A stretch of DNA of 64,000 nucleotides from contig JAUYMY010000017.1 in assembly GCA_030699385.1 (NCBI GenBank), positions 1-64,000 on the forward strand. The letters run 5' to 3'. This DNA is from Methylobacter sp. Lineage in GTDB: Bacteria; Pseudomonadota; Gammaproteobacteria; Methylococcales; Methylomonadaceae. Below are positions 16,857 to 24,690 of this stretch, in pieces. The notes under the pieces were generated by a model. That model was not told the DNA's origin. It made no database searches and worked only from the letters and a program-made list of their open reading frames with translations. Made by a program: the position numbers and the translations under genes. Every line of letters starts with the position of its first letter. Position 1 is the stretch's first letter.

Positions 16857-17459
16857 ATGCAAGTCTTCGATAAATTTGAAAAAAAGTTCTTATTTGGTTT
16901 AACTAGAATATTTGCGATGCTGATTATTTTAGGCATATTAATCGCTGTCGGAGTTGGTGGCATAATGTTTGCCGATCTGTCTAAAGGTATTGATACCAAA
17001 GTCACAGCAATTGAAGTAACCAATGCAATAAAGCCGCCAGCCGTTGTGGATATGGTATCAATCCCTTCTACACAATCACCAGAAAATCAAAACCTTCTAC
17101 CGTTTGTAAAACTGCCTTTTGTCTTACAAAAGCACTTTAACGAACCTGGATCCGTTAAAATCCTAAAAGGCTGGTTAGATGCTTTACCTCTTAGTGCGCA
17201 TCAAAATTTTATCGATGAAATGGCAAAGACAGTCACAGAATCCGATAAATTAAAACTTCCATATGCTGAGGCAATCGACAAGTACAAGCAGTTGAAGTTT
17301 AAAAAGCTTAACGAGGAAATATCAGCAAAAGCTGAACGTCGAACACAGCAGTTATATTTTATTGGAGCTATTTTTGGTGCAATAGCTTTGATTGCTTTGT
17401 TCAGCTTGATTCTTGTATTGTTAGCCATCGAACGAAATACCAGACGGGTAGAAGGATGA
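16857..17459 (+). CDS. Two-helix membrane protein of unknown function, partner of the lipoprotein gene
   Basis: A 200-residue protein with a transmembrane helix near residues 14-40 (ILGILIAVGVGGIMF), a ~120-residue loop rich in charged helices (LKGWLDALPLSAHQNFIDEM) and a second helix near 166-190 (GAIFGAIALIALFSLILVLLAI), ending in a basic tail. Topology suggests an inner-membrane protein with a periplasmic loop between the helices. The stop overlaps the next start by 4 bases, so the pair is co-translated. I recognise no family. It sits in AT-rich prophage DNA with no phage morphogenesis role suggested. Confidence 0.7.
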   Translation: MQVFDKFEKKFLFGLTRIFAMLIILGILIAVGVGGIMFADLSKGIDTKVTAIEVTNAIKPPAVVDMVSIPSTQSPENQNLLPFVKLPFVLQKHFNEPGSVKILKGWLDALPLSAHQNFIDEMAKTVTESDKLKLPYAEAIDKYKQLKFKKLNEEISAKAERRTQQLYFIGAIFGAIALIALFSLILVLLAIERNTRRVEG

Positions 17460-19150
17460 AATTCAGTTTTTTTACTGTAGTTATGCCGTTGGCATTAATG
17501 CTGACAGCTTGCGATAAACAAGAAGAAAAGTTTGCTGGATTTTCAGCGGTTAGTATGGATCAAAAAACCGCTAATTTTTTTATTGATACCAATACCATCA
17601 AACGAAGCCGTAACGGTACAGTTAGCTTTAACATGATCAGGAAGTTATCTGAAGGCTATGTAATTCAAAACGCTTCAACAGATTGTGAAAACGACCTCAA
17701 GAGCTTGGAAGGTGTCAAGTACCTTGAAGATGGGACAAGCCAAGAAAGGTTTGCTTCTGAAACCTTTGCATTACCGCCTAATAAAGATAATACAGAAGTT
17801 GTTGCACTGGTAACATTGGCCTGTGATAAAGCAGAAAAAGATCGAATTATTACGGGAGATTTCGATGAGGGTAAAGCCCTAGAAATTTTACATGACGAAT
17901 ATCACCCTATTGACAAAACGGCAACATGGAAAAATATCAACCCGCCAAGCAGTATAGAAGGTTATGAGAAATTTCCTAATAATTCTGGGATAGTAAAGAT
18001 TCTAGCCTCTGAAAATTTCACACAAGATGATAATACAAAACATGTATTATTAACTTCAACATCGAACAGATTAACTTCTGATGTTTTATTAAGTGCTACA
18101 GTTTTTGTCAAGAAAAGTGATGAATGGCTGATTGAAAAAGATTATCCATACTTGACAATAACTAAAGAAACTACAATTGCACACTGGCAGCGTATTGGTA
18201 AAAATAGTTATGGAATAGTTGTAGAAGTTAATGATTACATGGGAAATAAAAATGCTTTTTTATTCGATGTTAATAATTCCGAAAAATTACTAGAATTGGA
18301 TTCATCAAGTTATGGAAGTTTAACTTTTTCTAATTATGACAAAGAGCACCCTGATTTAACGGTAACCATCGGCAGTAATGAAGATATTTATCGATTCATA
18401 AATGGAAAATATGAGTTTTTAGGGAGTGGTAATTTGAATTCGTTTCAAACAAGACTTTTGAAAGAGTTCGAAAAAAATGGGCGTACTAAAATTTGGATTG
18501 AGCAGTCATTTAAAGATGAAAAAAATGAGGAGTTACATGTAGTTTTCACTGAAACACATCCAATAGAAAATGGTCGCGATTGTGATTATAACGCATGTGC
18601 TGCTAATATTGGGCAAATAACCTACAAACAGATAAATGGTGCGTGGATAGTTATCTCTCAAAAACAGAAAATAGCAGAAATTGGCGGATCTGGTCAAGCT
18701 CCACTAGTTGAAAAACCTTTACAAATACTCAAATTACCGTCAAATAAATTACTCTTTTTAGCACATAACGAGGTTGGCTACCAATACCAGGATCATACTA
18801 GTACAATTCACTATTTATGGGTATTTTCCAAGAATAACTGGAGTTTTGTTGGTTATTTGATCTCTAGTGTTGAATATATAGGGTGTTCATATTCAACAAC
18901 TAAATGTTTTAACTACAAAGGAACATTGTCAATTATTCCTAGTAAAAAAGAATATCCTGATTTACTGCTAACAAAAACAGGAACAGAACTGGATGATAAT
19001 TCTAATACTGTTACCGCAAAAAATAGTCTTTATATTTACAATGGAAAGGAATATATAGAAAAAATAAATAAAAAAAATCCATCTGTCAAAAATGAAAATT
19101 TAAGTAACGATAATAGAGCCATTGTTACAGATTCGCCTGCTAAAAAATAA
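17456..19150 (+). CDS. Putative lipoprotein of unknown function
   Basis: A 564-residue protein with a type II signal peptide and lipobox (MKFSFFTVVMPLALMLTACDK, lipidated cysteine near residue 19). The mature part is beta-rich with repeated strand-turn units (for example HPDLTVTIGSNEDIYRFINGKYEFLGSGN and YPDLLLTKTGTELDDNS), suggesting FG-GAP/propeller-like repeats, and has paired cysteines (CDYNACAA, CSYSTTKC). It is codirectional and overlapping with the membrane protein gene. Codon use is AT-rich, unlike the tail genes. A lysogenic-conversion or surface-exclusion role is conceivable but not shown. Confidence 0.72.
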   Translation: MKFSFFTVVMPLALMLTACDKQEEKFAGFSAVSMDQKTANFFIDTNTIKRSRNGTVSFNMIRKLSEGYVIQNASTDCENDLKSLEGVKYLEDGTSQERFASETFALPPNKDNTEVVALVTLACDKAEKDRIITGDFDEGKALEILHDEYHPIDKTATWKNINPPSSIEGYEKFPNNSGIVKILASENFTQDDNTKHVLLTSTSNRLTSDVLLSATVFVKKSDEWLIEKDYPYLTITKETTIAHWQRIGKNSYGIVVEVNDYMGNKNAFLFDVNNSEKLLELDSSSYGSLTFSNYDKEHPDLTVTIGSNEDIYRFINGKYEFLGSGNLNSFQTRLLKEFEKNGRTKIWIEQSFKDEKNEELHVVFTETHPIENGRDCDYNACAANIGQITYKQINGAWIVISQKQKIAEIGGSGQAPLVEKPLQILKLPSNKLLFLAHNEVGYQYQDHTSTIHYLWVFSKNNWSFVGYLISSVEYIGCSYSTTKCFNYKGTLSIIPSKKEYPDLLLTKTGTELDDNSNTVTAKNSLYIYNGKEYIEKINKKNPSVKNENLSNDNRAIVTDSPAKK

Positions 19151-19573
19151 AAATAGCAAATATCCTGTGCGTAGATATTTATTAAGTAGAATAATAGAAT
19201 AATAGAATAAAAATTCTAACTCCAAGCACATTGGAAACAGGCTACCACCACTACTGCACATCACTTTTTTACTTGAATAAATATCCTCGTTTAATACACC
19301 AAAGAGCCGACAAGTCAGTTAAAAAATACGTGCTGAGCAACGATTAACCCGCAAGCCATTTATCCTAAGCCCTATCATGAAATATAGCTTAAATCGGCCT
19401 ATATAAAACCTTAGTATTTAGTTGATATATACCAATAGCATTGCGTTAACATATCCATCATTGAAAACAACAATAAGTCTCCTGCGTGACTACAACCATA
19501 TAGATTAAATGGTATTTATATGAAGACTATTTATAGTAGTGACAGAATTCAACAAGATAGGAATTATAAACAG
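19151..19573. other. AT-rich spacer between convergent accessory genes
   Basis: I see no gene here. It lies between the 3' ends of the lipoprotein gene (+) and the 342-residue orphan (-). A short tandem AGAATAAT array (three imperfect copies, about 19186-19210) occurs directly after the lipoprotein gene. There is no strong hairpin with a T-run. Confidence 0.4.
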
Positions 19574-20602
19574 TTAATTATTAGCTAACTTTATCTTCTT
19601 TTTAATGATCTGTTTACAAATATCAATTTCTTCAACTGGAGCGCCTATAGCAACATCCCCTTCTTCATGAATTTGTTTTCTTTGATCTGCAGTAGTTACG
19701 CCTGACCAAGACTTATTATATGAATTAGCTACAGACTTAAGTAATGATACTAATACCGTTAAATTTAATTCATGCAAATTTTCTGGATGTTTTAGTAAAT
19801 TACTTCTTCTTTCAATTAGGTTTCTATTAGATACAATTCTATTAACTTTTTTAAAATAAGTTATTCCTTCTTTTTTTGCTTTAGCCACAGTCGCTGAAGT
19901 AAACTTTTCATAAAAGCCATTATTTTTAATGTTTTTAACAAAAACTTCTTGAATGGTTCCACAATCAAATTCTGCTAAAGTTTTATTTATTATATCTACA
20001 ATAAACAAATGTTCAGCATCAGTTGCAGGACGCCGTTCTTTATTTTCTTTTACTACAATAAAAGTCTTTCCCCATATAATGTAATGTCTTTCTTGCAATG
20101 AAAGCAAAGAATTAGAAAGTGTTTGTTTCAATCTACTATTGCTCAATACGGCACATTCCCTATCTAATCTGTAAAAATCGATATAAATATCCTCTGGCCT
20201 TTCTATGTCAGTAAAATCTACTTTATCCCATAAATTAGTAGCCGACATCCCAAGCTGTAATATTAACTCCTCATTTGATCTATAAATTTCTACTGTATCC
20301 GAACCTTTTTGTAGGTTGACTGAAAGAATATTCATAAGTAAAGGTTCGATGTACTTTGTATATTTTCCAGTTGGCTCATTCGGTAGTGGTTCTGGATATA
20401 CATGAGTAATAGTTATTTTATGACTGCCTTCATGATTTTTGAATTGAAAGTATCTGCTCATAAGTTTTTTATAAGTAGCTTTAGCCCTAGAATCTGTCCT
20501 ATTGTATGGTAAGTTTAATGCAACACATAACTTCTTCCAGTTATCGAACACCATTCCTTCTTTTATTGCATTACAATTCAATGCGCTATATATTATTTTC
20601 AT
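19574..20602 (-). CDS. Orphan protein of unknown function in the prophage
   Basis: A 342-residue, lysine- and asparagine-rich protein, with AAGG just before the ATG. The N-terminal part (residues 20-65: FDNWKKLCVALNLPYNRTDSRAKATYKKLMSRYF) is helical and basic, like a DNA-binding or replication-type domain. The middle carries many strands and the C-terminal part is helical (LHELNLTVLVSLLKSVANSYNKSW). I recognise no family. Its AT-rich codon use and isolation between two spacers suggest separate acquisition. Confidence 0.6.
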   Translation of the reverse strand: MKIIYSALNCNAIKEGMVFDNWKKLCVALNLPYNRTDSRAKATYKKLMSRYFQFKNHEGSHKITITHVYPEPLPNEPTGKYTKYIEPLLMNILSVNLQKGSDTVEIYRSNEELILQLGMSATNLWDKVDFTDIERPEDIYIDFYRLDRECAVLSNSRLKQTLSNSLLSLQERHYIIWGKTFIVVKENKERRPATDAEHLFIVDIINKTLAEFDCGTIQEVFVKNIKNNGFYEKFTSATVAKAKKEGITYFKKVNRIVSNRNLIERRSNLLKHPENLHELNLTVLVSLLKSVANSYNKSWSGVTTADQRKQIHEEGDVAIGAPVEEIDICKQIIKKKIKLANN

Positions 20603-21062
20603 ACCTTAAAAATGTATGCTAAAAATTATTATATAAAAAAACCATATAATATAATAAAAAATTACATACATTTTATAGCCTCTCTTTGGTTAGTATTAGC
20701 AATGTTTTATGTTGTTACCTATCTATAAAACAACCTTTGACAACTTTGAAATTCAGAAATGTTGGTCATGTTACTATTAAATTAAGCTAATTGTAGTTAG
20801 TTTATTACCTTTTAGTGTGACTTATCCACTGTCGATAAGTCACACTAATTTTTCGTTTATATCTATTCTTGAGGAAGAAAGTTATGTCTAAGTATTTTTT
20901 CGCGTGTGTTACTCCTACTATTAACTGAAGTTAATATAGACAATTAAGAACTGAATGTATTTATTCATTTGGCTAGTGAATATAAATAATTAGTTCTCGC
21001 CTATTCCCTATACGCCTATAGTAATATCTTGCCAAGTACCTTTTACTGTAGAACAAATTATC
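20603..21062. other. AT-rich intergenic region with a strong hairpin
   Basis: No protein-coding gene is evident. The region holds the hairpin at 20813-20847 and presumably the promoter of the 342-residue orphan gene. A plus-strand transcript ending at the hairpin would be non-coding, since only tiny frames lie upstream of it. Confidence 0.4.
20813..20854 (+). terminator. Strong hairpin with plus-strand T-run, no gene upstream
   Basis: TAGTGTGACTTATC (20813-20826) pairs perfectly over 14 bp with GATAAGTCACACTA (20834-20847) around a 7-base loop, followed by ATTTTT. It has the form of an intrinsic terminator for a plus-strand transcript, but no plus-strand gene precedes it. The perfect dyad could also act as an operator for a prophage regulator. 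Confidence 0.6.
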
Positions 21063-21269
21063 TTATAAAAAACTATTATTCTGATCTTCCAGCCATAAGA
21101 AGAACTTTTCTTCATTGATAAGAACGCGCCGACCATTTCTGATAATTACACCCGATTTCTTTAGTCCGTTGGTTTCTTCGTTGAATATCCTGTGACGTAG
21201 TCCACCAATAGGAAATGCAGGATGCTTTTCTGAGAATTGTTTAACTGTTGATAGTGTTGGTGTTGTCAT
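21063..21269 (-). CDS. AlpA/excisionase-like small DNA-binding protein
   Basis: A 68-residue protein. An upstream ATG at 21296 lacks a ribosome site, whereas ATG 21269 follows AAGGGG, so I choose the latter (MTTPTLSTVKQFSEKHPAFPIGG...). The layout, an N-terminal helix, IGGLRHRIFNEE, then GVIIRNGRRVLINEEKFFLWLEDQ, is that of winged-helix MerR-like excisionase/AlpA proteins, with the wing ending in VLINxEKFxxWL. It lies upstream of nothing on its strand but close to the integrase operon, fitting a directionality factor or regulator of excision. Confidence 0.7.
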   Translation of the reverse strand: MTTPTLSTVKQFSEKHPAFPIGGLRHRIFNEETNGLKKSGVIIRNGRRVLINEEKFFLWLEDQNNSFL

Positions 21270-21421
21270 AATTGCCCCTTGATTGAGAAGTTCCACAGCG
21301 TTGTGCTTTGGCTTGTGAAGAACTATATACCGATAAATTTAAATATGTTCTTAGCACACCTTGTTTCTGTTCTTTCTGCTATCGCCGCCTTAGTACCGTC
21401 TTAGTGCCGTTTTTTAGACAT

Positions 21422-21447
21422 AAAAAAACCGACTTAGTGCCGGTTTT
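21422..21447 (-). terminator. Terminator of the integrase-linked operon
   Basis: AAAACCG (21425-21431) pairs with CGGTTTT (21441-21447). Read on the minus strand, the hairpin is followed by further T residues and lies 14 bases beyond the stop of the 300-residue gene at 21461. The motif CTTAGTRCCG also recurs three times between 21389 and 21443. Confidence 0.65.
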
Positions 21448-21460
21448 GTGTTGATAACTA

Positions 21461-22363
21461 CTAAAGTTTAAATCGCTTTCGATATTTCTCTAAGAAGTCG
21501 CTTCTTTCTAATGGTGCTCCATCTGAAAGAGTAATAGCCTTTCTTGTTGCTGAAACAGCTTTTATATACTCACTTGAAAATTCACTTGATACGATTCTAC
21601 CCCAAGCATCCACTCCAGATAGCTCGTTTAAGTAAACAACTTTGTAATGTTTGAAAATATCATAAAGCAATAAAAGAGCTGTATTGGTTTCTCGCTGAAT
21701 TGGTATTAACTTTTTTTGCAGTTTACTTTCGATTTGTTCCGGCATGACTTCTAATATTTTATTAAAACTGTTTATTTTTTCCAAGTTGTATTCAATACCT
21801 ACTTGACTATTTTTATCTACAATTAACGTTGCTTTATTATTAACTAGCAAAGTTAATTTATTAAATTCAGCAGCAGGAGTATTTTTTAATTTCGTAGACA
21901 GAACAAACTTTACATCCTTATATTCTCTATCCTCATTATAAACAGCGTTTCTTGCTATACTTACTTTTAAGAATTTCCATTCATACATCGGAATAACGGT
22001 AGGATAAGGGTTATCAATGTCGCTGTAACCAAAAGCTACAAAATGCGCATTTTTACCGCGTATCAACAACTTGCACATTTCACCTTCCCTTATACCGGCT
22101 TCAATTTCTTGAGGTGTCTCGAATATAAAATCAGATTCTTGATAAATTCTGTTACGGGAATAATAATCGGAAGAGTTTTTTAACTTACTACAGTTATTGT
22201 GTAAATCAAGAGCTTCACCGATCATTTCAATCTGATTTTTATCAAAAATGCTAGAAGGTATATAGTCATCAACACGTTTACCTGCTTCATCATAAATAAC
22301 ATTAACATCTAACATTTCATAAAGGCTAAGACCGCCATTGTATAATTCCTTTATAAAGTCCAT
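21461..22363 (-). CDS. Integrase-coupled protein of unknown function
   Basis: A 300-residue protein whose ATG overlaps the integrase stop (TAATG), making translational coupling very likely. It is acidic and asparagine/lysine-rich, with a beta-rich middle (MCKLLIRGKNAHFVAFGYSDIDNPYPTVIPMYEWKFLKV) and a helical C-terminal part (LLLLYDIFKHYKVVYLNELSGVDAWGRIVS). No catalytic motif or known domain is recognisable. Position directly behind an integrase is typical of cargo or regulation genes of integrative elements. AT-rich codon use contrasts with the GC-richer integrase. Confidence 0.65.
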   Translation of the reverse strand: MDFIKELYNGGLSLYEMLDVNVIYDEAGKRVDDYIPSSIFDKNQIEMIGEALDLHNNCSKLKNSSDYYSRNRIYQESDFIFETPQEIEAGIREGEMCKLLIRGKNAHFVAFGYSDIDNPYPTVIPMYEWKFLKVSIARNAVYNEDREYKDVKFVLSTKLKNTPAAEFNKLTLLVNNKATLIVDKNSQVGIEYNLEKINSFNKILEVMPEQIESKLQKKLIPIQRETNTALLLLYDIFKHYKVVYLNELSGVDAWGRIVSSEFSSEYIKAVSATRKAITLSDGAPLERSDFLEKYRKRFKL

Positions 22364-23424
22364 TAGATACCGCCGAAAATCTTTTCATTCATCGAAGCAA
22401 CCACATTGCTAACATGTGTGTCTGATAGATGTGAATAACGCTTAACCATCTGTAGTGTTTTATGCCCCAACACTGCCGCTATATCTGCCATACTTGCGCC
22501 ATTCATCGCCAGATATGACGCGGTGCAATGTCTCAGGTCGTGCCATGTAAAATCCGTTATCCCTGCGTTTTTCCGCGCTGTCTCCCAAGGTGTCTGTAGG
22601 TCAATCGGGTTCAATGGGTTTTTAATGCCGGGGAATAGCAGAGGTGTGTCAAGCCGCCTAACTTTGGCATGGTCGCGTAACAGCTCCAGACAATGCCCGG
22701 TTAGGGGAACGCGCCGCCGGTCGCCGTTTTTGGTTTCATGCAGGATTAAAAAACCGTCCTTTAAATCCACATCCGCCCATTTAAGGCCAAACAGTTCAGC
22801 TTGCCTCATGCCGGTAGACATCGCCAGAACCACGGTCATATAAAGTAGTTTGTTTCTGGATTCCTTGCAGGCGATTAACAGGCGTTCGCGTTCGTCATCA
22901 TCCAAGAACCGAACCCGCCCACGCGCCGCCTTGGGTTTTTTGATGTTCTTCATTGGGGAATCTTCCAGCCACGCCCAATCCCGAACCGCTGTCGTAAATG
23001 CCGTACTCAGCGAGGCCATATATCTCAGTACCGTGGTCGGGCTGCGATACTTGCCCCTAACTTGCTCGTTCAAGAGCTTTTCTTTAACCAGTGTTAAGGT
23101 GTCGGCGGTCACATCCGCCAGCAACATATAACCGATTTCATCCTTCCAGCGCCGTAAGTGCAGGCCGGTATGGTCATCTTGAACTTTATTGAGTTTTGCG
23201 CCGGTTAAGTAGCGGTCAATCATTTCCGCCACGGTGTGCTTTTTGGCCTCAGCGGTTTTGAAGTGCCTGCCCTCCCTGATTGCGGATTCGGTGTCTTGAA
23301 TCCACTTTTTGGCATCGGTTTTCCGTTTGAATGTGGCTCGTTGCGCTGGATAGCCTTTTAGCCGGACTTCTGCCCGATAATGTGCCGTTCCATCTTTAGC
23401 TGTACGTTCTGTAATAGTTGCCAT
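22363..23424 (-). CDS. int: Phage-type site-specific tyrosine integrase
   Basis: A 353-residue tyrosine recombinase. Residues 1-60 are an arm-binding-like domain (AHYRAEVRLKGYPAQRATFKRK), about 65-150 a SAM-like core-binding domain and about 170-345 the catalytic domain. Active-site residues are visible: Arg in TGMRQAELFGL, His/Arg in HDLRH, His in VLGHKTLQM and the nucleophilic Tyr in VKRYSHLS. The 5' end faces the tRNA-Met fragment 285 bases away, as expected for an integrase beside its attachment site. It is followed by an overlapping 300-residue gene. Confidence 0.95.
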   Translation of the reverse strand: MATITERTAKDGTAHYRAEVRLKGYPAQRATFKRKTDAKKWIQDTESAIREGRHFKTAEAKKHTVAEMIDRYLTGAKLNKVQDDHTGLHLRRWKDEIGYMLLADVTADTLTLVKEKLLNEQVRGKYRSPTTVLRYMASLSTAFTTAVRDWAWLEDSPMKNIKKPKAARGRVRFLDDDERERLLIACKESRNKLLYMTVVLAMSTGMRQAELFGLKWADVDLKDGFLILHETKNGDRRRVPLTGHCLELLRDHAKVRRLDTPLLFPGIKNPLNPIDLQTPWETARKNAGITDFTWHDLRHCTASYLAMNGASMADIAAVLGHKTLQMVKRYSHLSDTHVSNVVASMNEKIFGGI

Positions 23425-23569
23425 GATTGCCCTCTATGGGATAGCAACCGGCTTTTTGATATGATGTATCGGCCATTGCTTAACCCTGTTCGTTAAGTGA
23501 ATTGGTAAGGCCTTGTTGGGTGCTGATACACCTGCAAGGCCGCTTTTTTTCTAGGGTTACAGTATAAAC

Positions 23570-23708
23570 CTGTGGCGCAATTTTGGCGCAATTAAGTATA
23601 AAAAAGGGCAATAAATGACAATAACGGGCAACACAACAATACAGTTAAGTTATTGAATTAATTGTTATTGTTTGTTGTGGCGTGTTGTGGATTTTGCTGT
23701 TTTTGGGA
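23570..23708. promoter_or_regulatory. Putative integrase arm-site region beside attR
   Basis: Between the integrase start and the tRNA fragment lie repeated motifs: GGGCAACACAACAA on one side, then TTGTTGTGGCG and TGTTGTGG on the other, plus an ATTGAATTAAT dyad. Short repeated or inverted motifs next to the core site are typical of integrase and host-factor arm binding sites. I cannot define the protein-binding sites from sequence alone. Confidence 0.35.
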
Positions 23709-23753
23709 TTCATAACCCCGGGGTCGGTGGTTCAAGTCCACCTATCGCCACCA
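23709..23753 (+). other. attR: 3' fragment of tRNA-Met(CAT)
   Basis: From the anticodon loop TTCATAA onward the sequence is a perfect tRNA 3' half: anticodon-stem strand CCCCG, variable GGGTC, T-arm GGTGG-TTCAAGT-CCACC, acceptor strand TATCGCC, then ACCA. The 5' half is missing; the bases before it do not pair with CCCCG as a tRNA requires. This is the fragment left when an element integrates into a tRNA gene. Acceptor TATCGCC implies a GGCGATA start, so elongator tRNA-Met fits better than initiator. Confidence 0.85.
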
Positions 23754-23761
23754 TATAAAAC

Positions 23762-23795
23762 AAGCACTTAGGTGAAAACCAAGTGCTTTTTTTAT
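23762..23795 (+). terminator. Terminator of the interrupted host tRNA
   Basis: AAGCACTT (23762-23769) and AAGTGCTT (23781-23788), with an inner GGT/ACC closing a GAAA loop, followed by seven T. It lies 8 bases after the tRNA 3' end and supports this side being original chromosome. Confidence 0.8.
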
Positions 23796-23884
23796 GCTTG
23801 GAATAAAGTTTCCTCATTCCTGCTCCATTTCTAAAAAAAAATCACAACACTTGCAATAATTCAGCCACAAAAAAACCGGTATTC

Positions 23885-23928
23885 TTCGTGGTGATAATCT
23901 TTTTACCTGTCATTAACGAGACGTTACA
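23885..23928 (+). repeat. Dispersed repeat, copy A
   Basis: Contains TTCGTGGTGATAATC, then TTTTTACCTGTCATTAACG and AGACGTTAC. Near-identical sequence recurs at 25722-25761 (same strand) and, as reverse complement, at 27695-27726. It lies between attR and the decayed integrase. Confidence 0.75.
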
Positions 23929-23947
23929 AATAGAGTGGGTTATTATC

Positions 23948-24044
23948 CGGTGCCGAAAATCGTTTCGTGCGTCGAACCTAACACATAGCTTACATGGCTG
24001 ACAGGTGGCTGTGCCGCGTTTAATCAGGATCCCAGTACCGCCAT
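23948..24044 (-). pseudogene. Decayed 3' end of a second tyrosine integrase
   Basis: On the minus strand, translation in shifting frames gives AVLG..LIKR..SHLS..HVSYVLGSTHETIFG followed by a stop. This lines up with the intact integrase C-terminus AVLGHKTLQMVKRYSHLSDTHVSNVVASMNEKIFG. Small deletions and insertions break the frame, including the loss of HKTLQ and DT. It has the same orientation as the active integrase but lies outside attR. It is therefore a relic of an older element that used the same tRNA. Confidence 0.7.
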
Positions 24045-24535
24045 TAGGGCCGCCGCACGCAACTGAAACGCTCGCTCCAATAACGGTTTTTAAGGCTGGA
24101 CACCAGCACTTTGCCGGTGCGCTGGCTAGGTGCATGAATGAAGTTGTCACCATTGACATAAATGCCGACATGAGAAGACGGTTTGCCGTTAATGTCAAAG
24201 AAAAGTAAATCGCCGGGATAAAGTTTATGTTTAGGCACCGGTGACAGCGCTTGCATCATGCCTTTGGTTGAACGCGGCAAGGTGATGCCGTGACGCCCGT
24301 ACACATGCTTAACAAAACCGCTGCAATCAAAACCTTCTTCGGGCGAACTTTTGCCGTAACGATAAGGCGTGCCCTGCAAGCTTAAGGCATAACCGACGAT
24401 AGGTGAATGACCCGCCACCGGTTTGTTTTCCGAAACGCTGGCGCAACCGGAAAATAAAACCATCCCGCCAAGTAACGCGCCTCGGATAAGCAAACAGCGA
24501 CAGCTTGCAGTAATGAATAAGCCCAATTGAGTCAT
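24044..24535 (-). CDS. NlpC/P60-family lipoprotein (cell-wall endopeptidase)
   Basis: A 163-residue protein with an N-terminal hydrophobic segment and lipobox LFSGC (near residue 31), then an NlpC/P60 domain. Catalytic Cys is in DCSGFVKHVYG, His in SSHVGIYV and the third polar residue in NFIHAPS. Such enzymes cut gamma-D-Glu-diaminopimelate bonds in peptidoglycan from the outer membrane. The C-terminus (SCVRRP) ends exactly where the integrase relic begins, so its last residues may have been replaced by that insertion. It belongs to the host side of attR. Confidence 0.9.
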   Translation of the reverse strand: MTQLGLFITASCRCLLIRGALLGGMVLFSGCASVSENKPVAGHSPIVGYALSLQGTPYRYGKSSPEEGFDCSGFVKHVYGRHGITLPRSTKGMMQALSPVPKHKLYPGDLLFFDINGKPSSHVGIYVNGDNFIHAPSQRTGKVLVSSLKNRYWSERFSCVRRP

Positions 24536-24690
24536 AACGCCTTTAATAAATGCAGCAGAAATTGTTTACAAGCATAGTTAAAAGCAGGGAAAGGTGAAGG
24601 GTTCAAGGCCAAAGGCGCAAAAATCTCGCCCCCAGCAGGGTGTGCAGATAGAATAGGCGACTTTCTTCTTGGCTATCGAGAACATTTGTT

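Larger units (their letters stand above)
1..23753. mobile_element. Right part of an integrated prophage, ending at tRNA-Met attR
   Basis: Contiguous phage tail genes fill 57-15290. They are followed by a toxin-antitoxin pair, orphan AT-rich genes, an excisionase-like gene and a tyrosine integrase at 22363-23424, then a 3' tRNA fragment ending in CCA at 23753. The head, packaging, replication and lysis genes and the left attachment site are not in the window. The tail cassette is Mu-like (FluMu N-terminal protein, gp36, gp37), yet integration is by a tyrosine recombinase into a tRNA gene, so the element looks mosaic. The left boundary is unknown. Confidence 0.88.

Noticed and set aside
19186-19210. 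Short AGAATAAT tandem repeat considered as a CRISPR fragment or origin iteron
   Set aside because: Three imperfect copies without spacers or a dnaA box; too small for either.
24044-24198. Several short frames opposite the NlpC/P60 gene, including one rich in cysteine
   Set aside because: They are in the wrong frame or strand relative to a clearly conserved NlpC/P60 domain; the remnant integrase explains the region beyond its stop.
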